A stretch of DNA of 64,000 bases from the NCBI GenBank assembly GCA_023389155.1, contig JAEWEV010000034.1, positions 153,500 to 217,499 on the forward strand. The letters are read 5' to 3'. A model generated the notes under the pieces. It saw nothing but the letters and a program-made list of their open reading frames with translations. It was not told the origin of the DNA and searched no databases. The position numbers were made by a program, and so were the translations under genes. This DNA comes from Pseudomonadota bacterium. GTDB lineage: Bacteria > Pseudomonadota > Gammaproteobacteria > Burkholderiales > Burkholderiaceae_B. Shown here piece after piece: positions 43,832 through 52,214 of this stretch (position 1 is the first letter of the stretch; every line of letters starts with the position of its first letter).

Positions 43832-44799
43832 GATTTGTCTCCAGTTAACTTGGGCTGAGTTTCATAATTGCAAATAAAATCAGCAGGCACGTCCGGGCCC
43901 CAGACATACAGCGAGTCTGCGGGAGGATGATCTGCGGCAGGCCATTCGTGATCATGAGCCACGAAATCTATGTCATATGAATATTCCGCATAGCTGCCCC
44001 AAGGGTCGCGTACATATTGGAAGTAATTTGAGCCGAGCACATGCCTGCCGATTCCCCAGCCTTTTACGTAGCCAGCTTCTGCCATCTGCTGTTTACCGAG
44101 ACCGACCTCATCAATGGAATTGACGTTCCAGCTACTGTGATGAAGCCCGGCGCCATCGGATTTTGCCAAGGCCAGCAGATGATGATCGCTACCGTGTGCG
44201 CCGTGCAAAAAGGCAATAATGTCTGCTGATTTGTCTGACATGCGCAAACCCAAGGTATTGATATAGAAGTCGGTAGCAGCGGGGACATCCGAGGAAAAAA
44301 GCAGAATATGTGACAAGTGCGTGGGTCGGACCGGCTGGATCTGACTTCGGGACGGCGCACGGCCGCCAGACGCGGTGGCGGACGGAAAGTTTCGCTCCGA
44401 TTTTTCGCTTGGTGCGCACTTGGGGCTGATGGCCAGGCCTATTAACACGTCATCAGGGCCATAGAGCCACAAATTGTCCGGGGATGAGTTCGGAGGTGAG
44501 GGGACGAGATCTATGTCATGTTTAGTCAATCGAAGTTTGAATTTTGGATAATCACATTCGTCAATGCCAAAAATGATCCAGAGCAGCTTTTTTTCCTCTC
44601 CCTTGAATATGCGTGCCCACCTGTGGGCGCTTCCGTAGGTAAAGAGCTCCAGTCCATCGGGCACGCGCCTGACATCAAGACCAAAGTTCGCGTAGAAGTG
44701 ATGGGCAGCGTCAATATCCGGTACGCTAAAAGCAAATTCGCAGATAGAGTGAACCGCCAGATCGGCCTTGCGCCGTAATCCGGTATTGTCAACAGTCAT
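43828..44799 (-). CDS. VOC-family extradiol ring-cleavage dioxygenase
   Basis: A 323-residue two-domain vicinal-oxygen-chelate protein of the catechol 2,3-dioxygenase type. The C-terminal module has the likely Fe ligands H164 (THLSHILLF), H220/H221 (AGLHHSSWNV) and E272 (SYAEYSYDID). The N-terminal module lacks matching ligands, as usual. It would cleave a catechol next to its hydroxyls. AAGGAGGAGACAAA precedes the ATG. It stands between the FAH hydrolase and the MhpA-like hydroxylase, as expected for meta-cleavage. Confidence 0.85.
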   Translation of the reverse strand: MTVDNTGLRRKADLAVHSICEFAFSVPDIDAAHHFYANFGLDVRRVPDGLELFTYGSAHRWARIFKGEEKKLLWIIFGIDECDYPKFKLRLTKHDIDLVPSPPNSSPDNLWLYGPDDVLIGLAISPKCAPSEKSERNFPSATASGGRAPSRSQIQPVRPTHLSHILLFSSDVPAATDFYINTLGLRMSDKSADIIAFLHGAHGSDHHLLALAKSDGAGLHHSSWNVNSIDEVGLGKQQMAEAGYVKGWGIGRHVLGSNYFQYVRDPWGSYAEYSYDIDFVAHDHEWPAADHPPADSLYVWGPDVPADFICNYETQPKLTGDKS

Positions 44800-44850
44800 T
44801 TTGTCTCCTCCTTGAGTGTTACCGGCTGCTGTTTAGCCGGGACGAGGGCA

Positions 44851-45684
44851 CTAGATTATTGTTTGTTTTTGTGTGCCCAGCAGATCGCTTTCCAGAGTAA
44901 TCACATCACCTTTTTTCAGGAAGGTAGGTGGTTTCATTCCCAGACCCACGCCGGCCGGCGTTCCCGTGATCACAATGTCGCCGGGCAAAAGGGTCATGAA
45001 CTGACTCAAATATGAAACGATCTTTGCAACGCTGAAGATCATGTCGGCAGTATTGCTTTGCTGCATGCACTTGCCATTCACAGACAACGACAAATTGATG
45101 TTTTGCGGATCGGTGACTTCATCTGCCGTTACCAGCCATGGCCCCACAGGCCCGAAGCCATCAAAACTTTTTCCCTTGCCCCACTGGCCGTTACGTTTAA
45201 TCTGCCAGTCCCGTTCTGAAATATCGTTCGCCAAACAGTAGCCGGCAACAAAAGTCAAAGCATTTTCCTCTTTGACCTGCCTCGCTTCGCGGCCGATTAC
45301 GAAACCGAGTTCAATCTCCCAGTCTGTGGCGGTAGACTCGGCGGGTAAGGTGACATCATCATTGGCGCCGCCAAGAGATGTAATGGCCTTTGTAAAAACG
45401 ACTGGCTCCTCGGGAATATCCAGGCCGGATTCCTCGGCGTGCTTGCGGTAATTCAATCCGATTGCGACAAACTGCCGGGTACCGCTGACCGGGACGCCAA
45501 TTCGTTCTGGATTGACCAGAGGCATTTTTTTCAAATCAATTGCCGACAATGCGGCGAGACGGTCTGGTGCCAACCAATCCGGCGTCAAATCGGGAACCAG
45601 CAGGGAAAGGTCGCGGACTTGCCCATCCATATCCAGTGCTGCAGGTTTCTCTTTGCCACTGGGTCCATAACGTAAAAGCTTCAT
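44851..45684 (-). CDS. Fumarylacetoacetate-hydrolase family enzyme of the meta-cleavage operon
   Basis: A 277-residue FAH protein with IGLNYRKHAEESG near 75 and metal ligands E123 and E125 (DWEIELG) and D154 (ANDISERDWQ). The core GKSFDGFGPVGPWLV and GDIVITGTPAGVG is typical. Family members hydrolyse or isomerise ring-fission products such as acylpyruvates. It is the first gene of the leftward operon and lies next to the palindrome at 45735 and the divergent TetR gene. Confidence 0.88.
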   Translation of the reverse strand: MKLLRYGPSGKEKPAALDMDGQVRDLSLLVPDLTPDWLAPDRLAALSAIDLKKMPLVNPERIGVPVSGTRQFVAIGLNYRKHAEESGLDIPEEPVVFTKAITSLGGANDDVTLPAESTATDWEIELGFVIGREARQVKEENALTFVAGYCLANDISERDWQIKRNGQWGKGKSFDGFGPVGPWLVTADEVTDPQNINLSLSVNGKCMQQSNTADMIFSVAKIVSYLSQFMTLLPGDIVITGTPAGVGLGMKPPTFLKKGDVITLESDLLGTQKQTII

Positions 45685-45734
45685 GTCATCACTCCATTTT
45701 GATTAATATTAGACAATCATCAATTTGTATTTTT

Positions 45735-45764
45735 ATTCAAAATGACATTAATGTCAATTTGAAT
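45735..45764. promoter_or_regulatory. 30-bp palindrome, probable TetR operator
   Basis: Arms ATTCAAAATGACATT and AATGTCAATTTGAAT are inverted repeats with a single mismatched pair (45742/45757). The central TGACATTAATGTCA is a perfect 14-bp palindrome. It lies 50 bp before the FAH gene and 137 bp before the divergent TetR gene, the place expected for a TetR-type repressor site. Confidence 0.7.
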
Positions 45765-45901
45765 TTTCTATGAGATATGAATGATGGCAAGACCTTAACT
45801 AAGACTTAGCCGTGCCTTGGCGTGGATTCGAAGATGATTGATCAGAAACGGAACCTTGCCTAACCCTGCTAGAATAGGGCGATATTTTCAACTGCAGACC
45901 T

Positions 45902-46612
45902 ATGGCTACATCCTCAGAACCCCCCGAGTTGTCGGAAGATCACAGAACCCGTGTTGGCGCGGCCCGCCGATTGAAAACGCGTATGCGTCTCATCGAGACT
46001 GCGCTCGCGGTATTCGCCAAGAAAGGACCTGACGAGCCTGTTATTGAGGACTTTATTGCTGCTGCTCAGGTGTCCCGTGGCACGTTTTATAATTATTTCA
46101 GCACGACTGCGGAACTGCTCGCTGCGGTGGCAGGAACCATGAGTGACGAAGTTTTGCAGGTAGTAGACCCAATCGTACAGAGGCTGGAAGATCCGGCCGA
46201 GAGAATCTGCACCGGCTCAAGGCTTTATATGGGTATGGCGTTACGTTACCCTATCTGGGGAGCGTTCATCACCCGGGTTGGAACTAGCAATACGGTCCGC
46301 GGACGTTTGATGGATACCTATTTGTCGCGCGATATTATGACAGGGATAGACTCTGGGCGTCTGAGGGTTCGTGATGTTGCGGTCGCAAGAGATCTGGTGT
46401 TGGGTTCTATATTCTATGGCATTGAAACCATGCTGACCGAGCCTACCCGTGATAATCACTCTCAGGAGATCATGGCTTCCGTCCTGTTAGGTCTCGGGCT
46501 GGATGACGATGAGTCGCAGCGAATTGCCCATATGCCGCTCGGAGATCCCGGGAATGTCACGGCGCCAATTTTTGCCAAGCTGGATAAATTTTCAAAAAGC
46601 AGTTCTCGTTGA
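45902..46612 (+). CDS. TetR-family regulator
   Basis: A 236-residue regulator with an N-terminal extension of about 22 residues, then the TetR helix-turn-helix TRMRLIETALAVFAKKGPDEPVIEDFIAAAQVSRGTFYNYFSTTAELLAAV (about 24-76). The C-terminal ligand domain is not assigned. No strong ribosome site is seen before ATG 45902. It is divergent from the meta-cleavage operon with the palindrome between, so it is the likely repressor of both. Confidence 0.87.
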   Translation: MATSSEPPELSEDHRTRVGAARRLKTRMRLIETALAVFAKKGPDEPVIEDFIAAAQVSRGTFYNYFSTTAELLAAVAGTMSDEVLQVVDPIVQRLEDPAERICTGSRLYMGMALRYPIWGAFITRVGTSNTVRGRLMDTYLSRDIMTGIDSGRLRVRDVAVARDLVLGSIFYGIETMLTEPTRDNHSQEIMASVLLGLGLDDDESQRIAHMPLGDPGNVTAPIFAKLDKFSKSSSR

Positions 46613-46909
46613 CGACTGTAGAATTTGTCTGACGAGCCTGGTTCATTGGAGGGTAGTACTGCAAATCATCGGCAATACGATTAACGATGCCAGTGATAAC
46701 GTCTCCCTTCTCAGCAAGGGTGTGAGTACTGATCATCGGTTGATTTTGTGCGTGATTGCTTTCAGATGATTCATCCGTGTGAGCAACGCTGTTGTCATTC
46801 ACTTATTGGATTGGGCGGTATTGGCTTGCTAATGGAGCTGGAAGTACGGTGGATCAACGGCCGCTTAGCCGCTACCGTCTAATTTCTTTCTTGAAGGGGG
46901 ATCGTGAGA

Positions 46910-48514
46910 ATGCTGGGTGCTCAGCTTGTGATAGACGCGTTACAACACGCAGGTGTCAAAACGATATTCAGTCTTTCCGGCAATCAAATTATGCCTATCT
47001 ATGATGCATGTATTGATGCAGGCATTCGCATTGTTCATGTACGTCACGAGGCGGCTGCTGTCTACATGGCCGATGCGTGGGCGCAACTGACGGGTGAGAT
47101 CGGTGTTGCGCTGGTTACTGCCGCCCCTGGCATTACCAATTGTCTTTCTCCGGTGTATTCGGCCCGACTGGCTGAAAGCCCTATCTTGCTGCTTTCCGGA
47201 GACTCCCCCATTGCGCAGGATCATAGGGGTGCGTTCCAGGAACTGGACCAGATCGCGGTGACAGAAACGCTCACAAAAAAATCTTTGCGATTGCATGATG
47301 CAGAACAGATCAACCAGGCTATTTCATCCGCAATTTCATTGGCGTTATCCGGCAGACCTGGGCCAGTTCACATTGCGATGCCGTTTGATGTAATGCAGGA
47401 AGAAGTCGACGTTGATAAACTCAAGCGTTCACAGAAGCCGACTCGAGTCAGCATGCCGCTCTCGCAGGCCGATACTCAGAAGATTCTAGAGCGCATTGCC
47501 AGATCCGAGAGACCACTGGTCCTGGTGGGACCAATGAACAATGCGTCTCGCGCTCCTGATTTGAGAAGCCAGGCTACCAAGGCGTTGCAGACGCCTGTTA
47601 TTTCAATGGAGAGCCCTCGCGGATTACGCGATCCCTCTCTTGGTCATTTTCCTCAGATATTGAAGAAAGCGGATCTTATCGTTCTGGTGGGCAAAACACT
47701 TGATTTCACGCTGGACTTTGGCCGATCTGCGGGGATGGATCCGGACGCAGATATTGTAGTTATCGACCCCGATGAAGTAATCGTTGATCGAGCAAAGCAG
47801 TTATTGGGAAGACGCTTATGCGAATTTGCGATCGCGGATTCGGATGTGGCTTTACGGGAATTGAGCGATTACGCAGTCGCCCAGAAGCGGGACGGGTGGC
47901 TGAAGGAAGTCGAGTACGCCATTACAGACAGAACGCTGAAACCCTTACCTGAAGCGCAGACAAGCAGTCTTGATCCGCAATCCATCTGTCGGGCAGCCCA
48001 AAAAATATTGAATGAGGCAGTGGATCCGATCCTGATATGTGATGGTGGCGAATTCGGTCAATGGGCACAGGCGTTCTGTCAGGCGCCGACCCGGATTATC
48101 AATGGTGTGTCAGGTGCGATTGGCGGTGCCTTATGTTATGCCGTCGCGGCCAGTATCGCTCGGCCCGATGCAACGATTATTGCCATGATGGGTGACGGGA
48201 CAGTAGGTTTTCATAGTACCGAGTTTGAAACTGCGGCCAGGGAAAATGCTCGGTTTATTGCGGTTATCGGAAACGATTCCCGCTGGAACGCCGAGTATAT
48301 GATCCAGTTGCGTGAGTATGGTCCTGACAGGTTGTATGGATGCACGTTAAGTGACGGTGCCCGATACGATCTGCTCGCATCTGCGCTTGGCGCACAGGGT
48401 GCTTATGCTGAGCAGGCCGAGCAATTGGATGAGATCTTCAGTAGAGCACTCAATAATCGCAGCGCGACTTGTGTCAATATCAGAATGCAAGGGAAGGCTG
48501 CGCCTGTTTTCTGA
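46910..48514 (+). CDS. Thiamine-diphosphate-dependent enzyme, acetolactate synthase / decarboxylase-like
   Basis: A 534-residue ThDP enzyme with the three usual domains. The activating Glu is E47 in VRHEAAAVYMADAW. The ThDP/Mg motif is MMGDGTVGFHSTEFETAARENARFIAVIGND, with GDG and the terminal N. The middle domain begins near 190. GTG 46904 is too near the AAGGGGG ribosome site; ATG 46910 is at nine bases and is chosen. It acts on 2-oxo acids by decarboxylation or carboligation. Position beside the meta-cleavage operon suggests that the 2-oxo acid comes from the aromatic pathway. The exact reaction is not assigned. Confidence 0.82.
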   Translation: MLGAQLVIDALQHAGVKTIFSLSGNQIMPIYDACIDAGIRIVHVRHEAAAVYMADAWAQLTGEIGVALVTAAPGITNCLSPVYSARLAESPILLLSGDSPIAQDHRGAFQELDQIAVTETLTKKSLRLHDAEQINQAISSAISLALSGRPGPVHIAMPFDVMQEEVDVDKLKRSQKPTRVSMPLSQADTQKILERIARSERPLVLVGPMNNASRAPDLRSQATKALQTPVISMESPRGLRDPSLGHFPQILKKADLIVLVGKTLDFTLDFGRSAGMDPDADIVVIDPDEVIVDRAKQLLGRRLCEFAIADSDVALRELSDYAVAQKRDGWLKEVEYAITDRTLKPLPEAQTSSLDPQSICRAAQKILNEAVDPILICDGGEFGQWAQAFCQAPTRIINGVSGAIGGALCYAVAASIARPDATIIAMMGDGTVGFHSTEFETAARENARFIAVIGNDSRWNAEYMIQLREYGPDRLYGCTLSDGARYDLLASALGAQGAYAEQAEQLDEIFSRALNNRSATCVNIRMQGKAAPVF

Positions 48515-48856
48515 GTGAAGGGCCGGCGTTCACAATACATTAATTACAATTGCAAGAAATATACCGCAAGCTGCAGTGCTATCGTAACTAAGTACGAGTG
48601 CTAGCAGCTCTTGCTCCAGTACCAGTCAGATGTTTCGCCGTTGTGAAAGCGGAAATATGGCGTCCGCTCGCGCTTGTGCGGTCTGCTTGCTTGGATGAAC
48701 GCTATCTTATAGTGACAGTTATTCTTCGGTGACTTCTCTGTTGTGGCCCGGTTCTATTGTCGTCATTGCGTACTCAGTCAACAAGATGTGTAAAATGACC
48801 CCCTGTTCTAGGGTAATACATTTGTAATATCCTCATGTCCATTTCAATTAACATGT
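48515..48856. other. Intergenic stretch without a gene
   Basis: No frame with coding character was found. AT-rich DNA near 48780-48850 probably holds the promoter of the next gene. No terminator with a clear T-run was seen after the ThDP gene. Confidence 0.4.
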
Positions 48857-49813
48857 ATGCCTACTAGTCAAACTCAAAACTCTCAGGATCTTGCTGCACC
48901 TGGCTCGGATATATCGCGTGTTTTGCGTGCCGTGAGTCAGCAGCGCGCAGCGAGCTGGCATTTTCCCGGCTATTATTTGGGCATTATTTATGAATCTGTC
49001 GGTCGTGACAACGCAACACTGACAATGGACCTGAATAGCAATGTGGGACGCAACGGCCAGCCGCTACCCGTTGCCCTGTGTGTCCTGGCCGACGTCGCGC
49101 TGGCGGCTGCCATTCGTGGACGCGTGGGCTTTGAGTCCAGGCTGGCGACCATCAGTGCCAAACTGACTTTTACCGGACGCACTGATGCACAGCCCCTTGT
49201 GGCTCAAAGCCAAACCCGGTTCCAATCGGACGCAAACACAATTGCAATCAGAAACAGCGCCGTGACCATTCTTTCCGGAGATACGGAAATCTGTTTCGCA
49301 GAAGCAAATTTTGCCGTCCTGGAGCGTCCGTCTGATAGACCTGTGCAAGTGCTGCCACGCCACGGGTCGCTGACGCATGTTGAGCTGCTTGATGTAAACG
49401 AGCTAACCGACCTCGAAAACAATGCCTATCGGCGAGCGCTGCAAGCAAGCAGAGGTGATGGCGACAGACAAACGACATTCACTGAGAAATTCTGGGGTCT
49501 GACGCCCGAAGCGGAAGGCGATACTGCCATCTGCGAAATCCACTGTGGTTTGCATATTGGTAATCGCGTTGGACATGCGCAGGGAGGGATTCTGTTGGGG
49601 CTCGCGATCAGCACTAGTCTGGCAACGGTAGGGCAGGGTTGGCGTATTCTGGAGATCAACGCCAATTTCATTCGCCCAGGTACCGAAGGCACTCTGACGG
49701 CAAGTAGTCGCATGCTTAACCGGGGACGCAATCTGGCTCATGTCATCTGTGAAATTACCACAAAGACGGGCCGCCTGGTGCTGCAGGCTCAGTCGACGAT
49801 GATCAGGGAATAA
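48857..49813 (+). CDS. Tandem hotdog-fold thioesterase-like protein
   Basis: A 318-residue protein that reads as two hotdog domains of the PaaI/acyl-CoA thioesterase type: the first at about 35-155 (GRNGQPLPVALCVLADVALAAAIRG), the second at about 205-315 (IGNRVGHAQGGILLGLAISTSLATVG, where H-x-x-GG resembles the thioesterase active-site helix). The first domain has lost the equivalent His-Gly-Gly. Such proteins hydrolyse acyl-CoA esters in the cytoplasm. There are several alternative starts near 48853-48857; the ribosome site is weak. The gene stands alone. Fold call is moderate, function inferred. Confidence 0.65.
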   Translation: MPTSQTQNSQDLAAPGSDISRVLRAVSQQRAASWHFPGYYLGIIYESVGRDNATLTMDLNSNVGRNGQPLPVALCVLADVALAAAIRGRVGFESRLATISAKLTFTGRTDAQPLVAQSQTRFQSDANTIAIRNSAVTILSGDTEICFAEANFAVLERPSDRPVQVLPRHGSLTHVELLDVNELTDLENNAYRRALQASRGDGDRQTTFTEKFWGLTPEAEGDTAICEIHCGLHIGNRVGHAQGGILLGLAISTSLATVGQGWRILEINANFIRPGTEGTLTASSRMLNRGRNLAHVICEITTKTGRLVLQAQSTMIRE

Positions 49814-49842
49814 ATACTCGCTCTCCTTGTGTAGCAATTAAA

Positions 49843-49873
49843 CCGCCATCGTGGCGGACTGCCCCTGGGGCAG
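49843..49873. terminator. Two adjacent hairpins after the hotdog gene
   Basis: CCGCCA / TGGCGG (49843-49857) is followed at once by CTGCCCC / GGGGCAG (49859-49873). There is no T-run, so they may end transcription weakly or protect the mRNA end. Confidence 0.45.
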
Positions 49874-49907
49874 CCCACAGACAAAGGCACGCATTTGAGG
49901 GAATGTG

Positions 49908-50099
49908 ATGAAAAACGAATCACTTGTTGACGTCGCTACCCACAAGATCTGCGGCGATCTCCATGGGATACATGGTAAAAGTATCTATCAGAAATTAGGT
50001 CACACTGAGGCCGCCATCAACGGTAAACACCTGACCGGTGACCCAGGCGGAATCAGGGGATGCGAGCGCAACGATCCAGTTGGCTACATCCTCAGGTAG
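49908..50099 (+). CDS. Possible truncated 63-residue ORF
   Basis: ATG 49908 has a good GAGGGAA ribosome site, and the first 30 codons (MKNESLVDVATHKICGDLHG, then IHGKSIYQKLG) look protein-like. From 49995 the frame runs antisense to the end of the SDR gene, which suggests that its original 3' part was lost. I do not recognise the family. Confidence 0.3.
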   Translation: MKNESLVDVATHKICGDLHGIHGKSIYQKLGHTEAAINGKHLTGDPGGIRGCERNDPVGYILR

Positions 50100-50747
50100 C
50101 CCACGTCTGCCGAGCGGAATGCGAGCTCGCTCGCTCGCCTTGACGCTTTCTATTTGCTCAGCCGACAATTTCATTCTCTCAGCCAGGAAATCGCTTTCCG
50201 TAGGCCCTGCGGCCACGGCGTTTACGCGTATGCCGTCGCGCGCTAGTTCGAGCGCCCAGCACCTGGTCATATGCTCGAGCGCCGCCTTGCTGGCTGCGTA
50301 GTGTGAGAGGGCCTCTGCAGCTTTGTGCCCAAATGTGCTCGTTACGTTGACAACGCTGCCACCAGACTGTTTCAGGTAAGGCAGTGCCGCTGTAGTCAGC
50401 AGCGATGGGCCAATAACGTTAACAGAGAATATTTCATTAATTTGTGCAAAGTTGGCCTGTGACAAGGGAAGGATGGCTCCGGCTCCAGCATTGTTGACCA
50501 GCACGTCCAGACGTCCGTGTCGATGCATGAGTTCTTCGATGGTCCGTACAGCATCGGACGGGTTACCCACATCGGCCACGATGTAATCGATGCCAGTTGC
50601 GGTGCGCACAGCCTGTTCGAGGGCTTCCTGTCTACGACCGGTAATGACTACGCGAGCGCCGTTTTTGGTAAATGTTGAGGCTGTCGAAAGGCCAATGCCG
50701 GCGCCACCGCCGGTCACCAGTACAACTTGGTTGTCAAATTTCGTCAT
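49995..50747 (-). CDS. Short-chain dehydrogenase/reductase
   Basis: A 250-residue classical SDR. The cofactor motif TGGGAGIG (about 11-18), NNAGAG near 88, catalytic Ser in VVNVTSTFGHKAAEALSHYAASKAALEH with YxxxK (Y-A-A-S-K), and a C-terminal GQVFTVDGG are all present. The frame opens at TTG, but ATG 50747 with GAG before it is chosen. It is the last gene of the leftward block headed by the sigma factor. The substrate is an unknown alcohol or ketone. Confidence 0.87.
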   Translation of the reverse strand: MTKFDNQVVLVTGGGAGIGLSTASTFTKNGARVVITGRRQEALEQAVRTATGIDYIVADVGNPSDAVRTIEELMHRHGRLDVLVNNAGAGAILPLSQANFAQINEIFSVNVIGPSLLTTAALPYLKQSGGSVVNVTSTFGHKAAEALSHYAASKAALEHMTRCWALELARDGIRVNAVAAGPTESDFLAERMKLSAEQIESVKASERARIPLGRRGLPEDVANWIVALASPDSAWVTGQVFTVDGGLSVT

Positions 50748-50782
50748 TGTGATACTCAAGATAAAAGGGTAAATTTATAGTG

Positions 50783-51298
50783 CTACCGGTCGCCGGTATT
50801 GTCCGTTGATATGAGTTCCACAATATTCGTGATCCCTTGCCGTGCCATCTTGGTATACGGACAAAAGCGTTCGGTATTGCGGACCAGCTTTTCGGCGATA
50901 GCTCGTTCTACGCCAGGTAAACGAATCCGTGTGTGGGCAGTCAGGACGAACAATCCATCCATGGGGTCACGGTTGAAGTCAACCTGGACCTCCACAGAGC
51001 AGTCGGGGATCGGGATTCCGTCGCGCGCTGCGAGCAAGCTTAAAGCACCGTGAAAACAGGCAGCATATCCGGCAGCGAAAAGTTGCTCTGGATTGGAGCC
51101 TCCACCTGGACCGCCTAGCTTTTCTGGCAGCCGGAGGTGGAGGTACAGATTACCGTCATCAGAGCGTGCAACGCCAGACGCTCGTCCATGACTGGCATCG
51201 CCGCCTGTCACCGTGACGGTGGTGGAGTAAAGAGCTCTCGTGTCACGTCCACGGTATTTTTCCAGTAAAGATAAGGGCGGTGCTTTTAATTTGACCAT
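50783..51298 (-). CDS. Ohr/OsmC-family organic hydroperoxide reductase
   Basis: A 171-residue protein with the two redox cysteines of the Ohr group: C81 in AAGYAACFHGAL and C146 in ERFCPYTKM. The segment GGSNPEQLFAAGYAACF is the family signature. It is about 25 residues longer than typical Ohr because of an N-terminal extension. It reduces organic hydroperoxides through its cysteine pair. It lies between NmrA and SDR genes, 19 and 35 bp away, so it is cotranscribed with them. An oxidative or electrophile stress role is suggested for the block. Confidence 0.9.
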   Translation of the reverse strand: MVKLKAPPLSLLEKYRGRDTRALYSTTVTVTGGDASHGRASGVARSDDGNLYLHLRLPEKLGGPGGGSNPEQLFAAGYAACFHGALSLLAARDGIPIPDCSVEVQVDFNRDPMDGLFVLTAHTRIRLPGVERAIAEKLVRNTERFCPYTKMARQGITNIVELISTDNTGDR

Positions 51299-51317
51299 AA
51301 TTTACTGTGCTTGTTAC

Positions 51318-52073
51318 TTACCTGGATGCGTGCGACTGTGCAAACCAGGCATCAAAGTTTACGGAACCAAGACGTGGATTGACACCAGGTAAAAGTGTGT
51401 CGCTTTTAAGCTTTGCGCCAAAGTAGGGAGCATGTTCGTCCTCTACCACCCGACGCGAATCAGAAGTGACCTCCAGGTAACGCCGGATCAAGTCAGATAA
51501 GCTTACGCGCTCTGGACCAGCAATTTCGACGATGTCGTTGCAAGGAACGCCAAGAGCGTAGTCCACCACAGCCGCAGCGACGTCGCCAGATGAAATTGGC
51601 TGGAATAGTGCTGGTGATATCCGAACGTCCTCCCCGGAACTGCCCGCCTGTGCGATGCCGCCTAGAAACTCGAAGAATTGCGTTGAGTGCACGATGGTAT
51701 AAGGTACACCTGACTCGCGTATGAGTTTCTCTTGTGCTATTTTTCCGCGGAAATAGCCGCTTTGTGTCAGGCGATCGGCTCCTACAACAGACAGGGCAAC
51801 ATGATGTTGCACGCCAGCCGCAATTTCAGCTGCAAAGATATTACGGCCAGAAACCTCGAAGAACTCAAGAACATCTTTATCGGCGAACGATGGAGAGTTG
51901 GCAAGGTCTACGACGACAGAAGTGCCTGCCATGGCTTGCGGCAGCCCCTCACCCGTGATGGTGTTTACTCCTGTCGAAGGGGCGGCTGCGATAACTTCAT
52001 GCCCTTGAGCTTTCAGTTTTTCGACGACTTTGCTACCGATGAGACCGGTGCCTCCAATGACAACGATTTTCAT
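51318..52073 (-). CDS. NmrA-like NAD(P)-binding protein
   Basis: A 251-residue atypical SDR. The dinucleotide motif is IGGTGLIGSKVVEKLKAQGHEV at 6-27. HHVALSVVGADRL and SGYFRGKIAQEKLIRESGVPYTIVHSTQFFEF are typical of the NmrA / quinone oxidoreductase-2 group. It may reduce a quinone or serve as a redox sensor. AGGAG precedes ATG. It is 141 bp downstream of LysR and 19 bp upstream of the Ohr gene. Confidence 0.85.
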   Translation of the reverse strand: MKIVVIGGTGLIGSKVVEKLKAQGHEVIAAAPSTGVNTITGEGLPQAMAGTSVVVDLANSPSFADKDVLEFFEVSGRNIFAAEIAAGVQHHVALSVVGADRLTQSGYFRGKIAQEKLIRESGVPYTIVHSTQFFEFLGGIAQAGSSGEDVRISPALFQPISSGDVAAAVVDYALGVPCNDIVEIAGPERVSLSDLIRRYLEVTSDSRRVVEDEHAPYFGAKLKSDTLLPGVNPRLGSVNFDAWFAQSHASR

Positions 52074-52214
52074 AGCATTCTCCTGATAGTGGGTAGGTAT
52101 GAAAATTGTAGGATTAGGCTCGGATTTGCGGAAGAGTCGGCAACGGACTCATAGTGTTGTATCAAGCGCACCAATGGAAGTGACGTCAAGCCGCAGCCAC
52201 GTTCGGCAGTGTGG

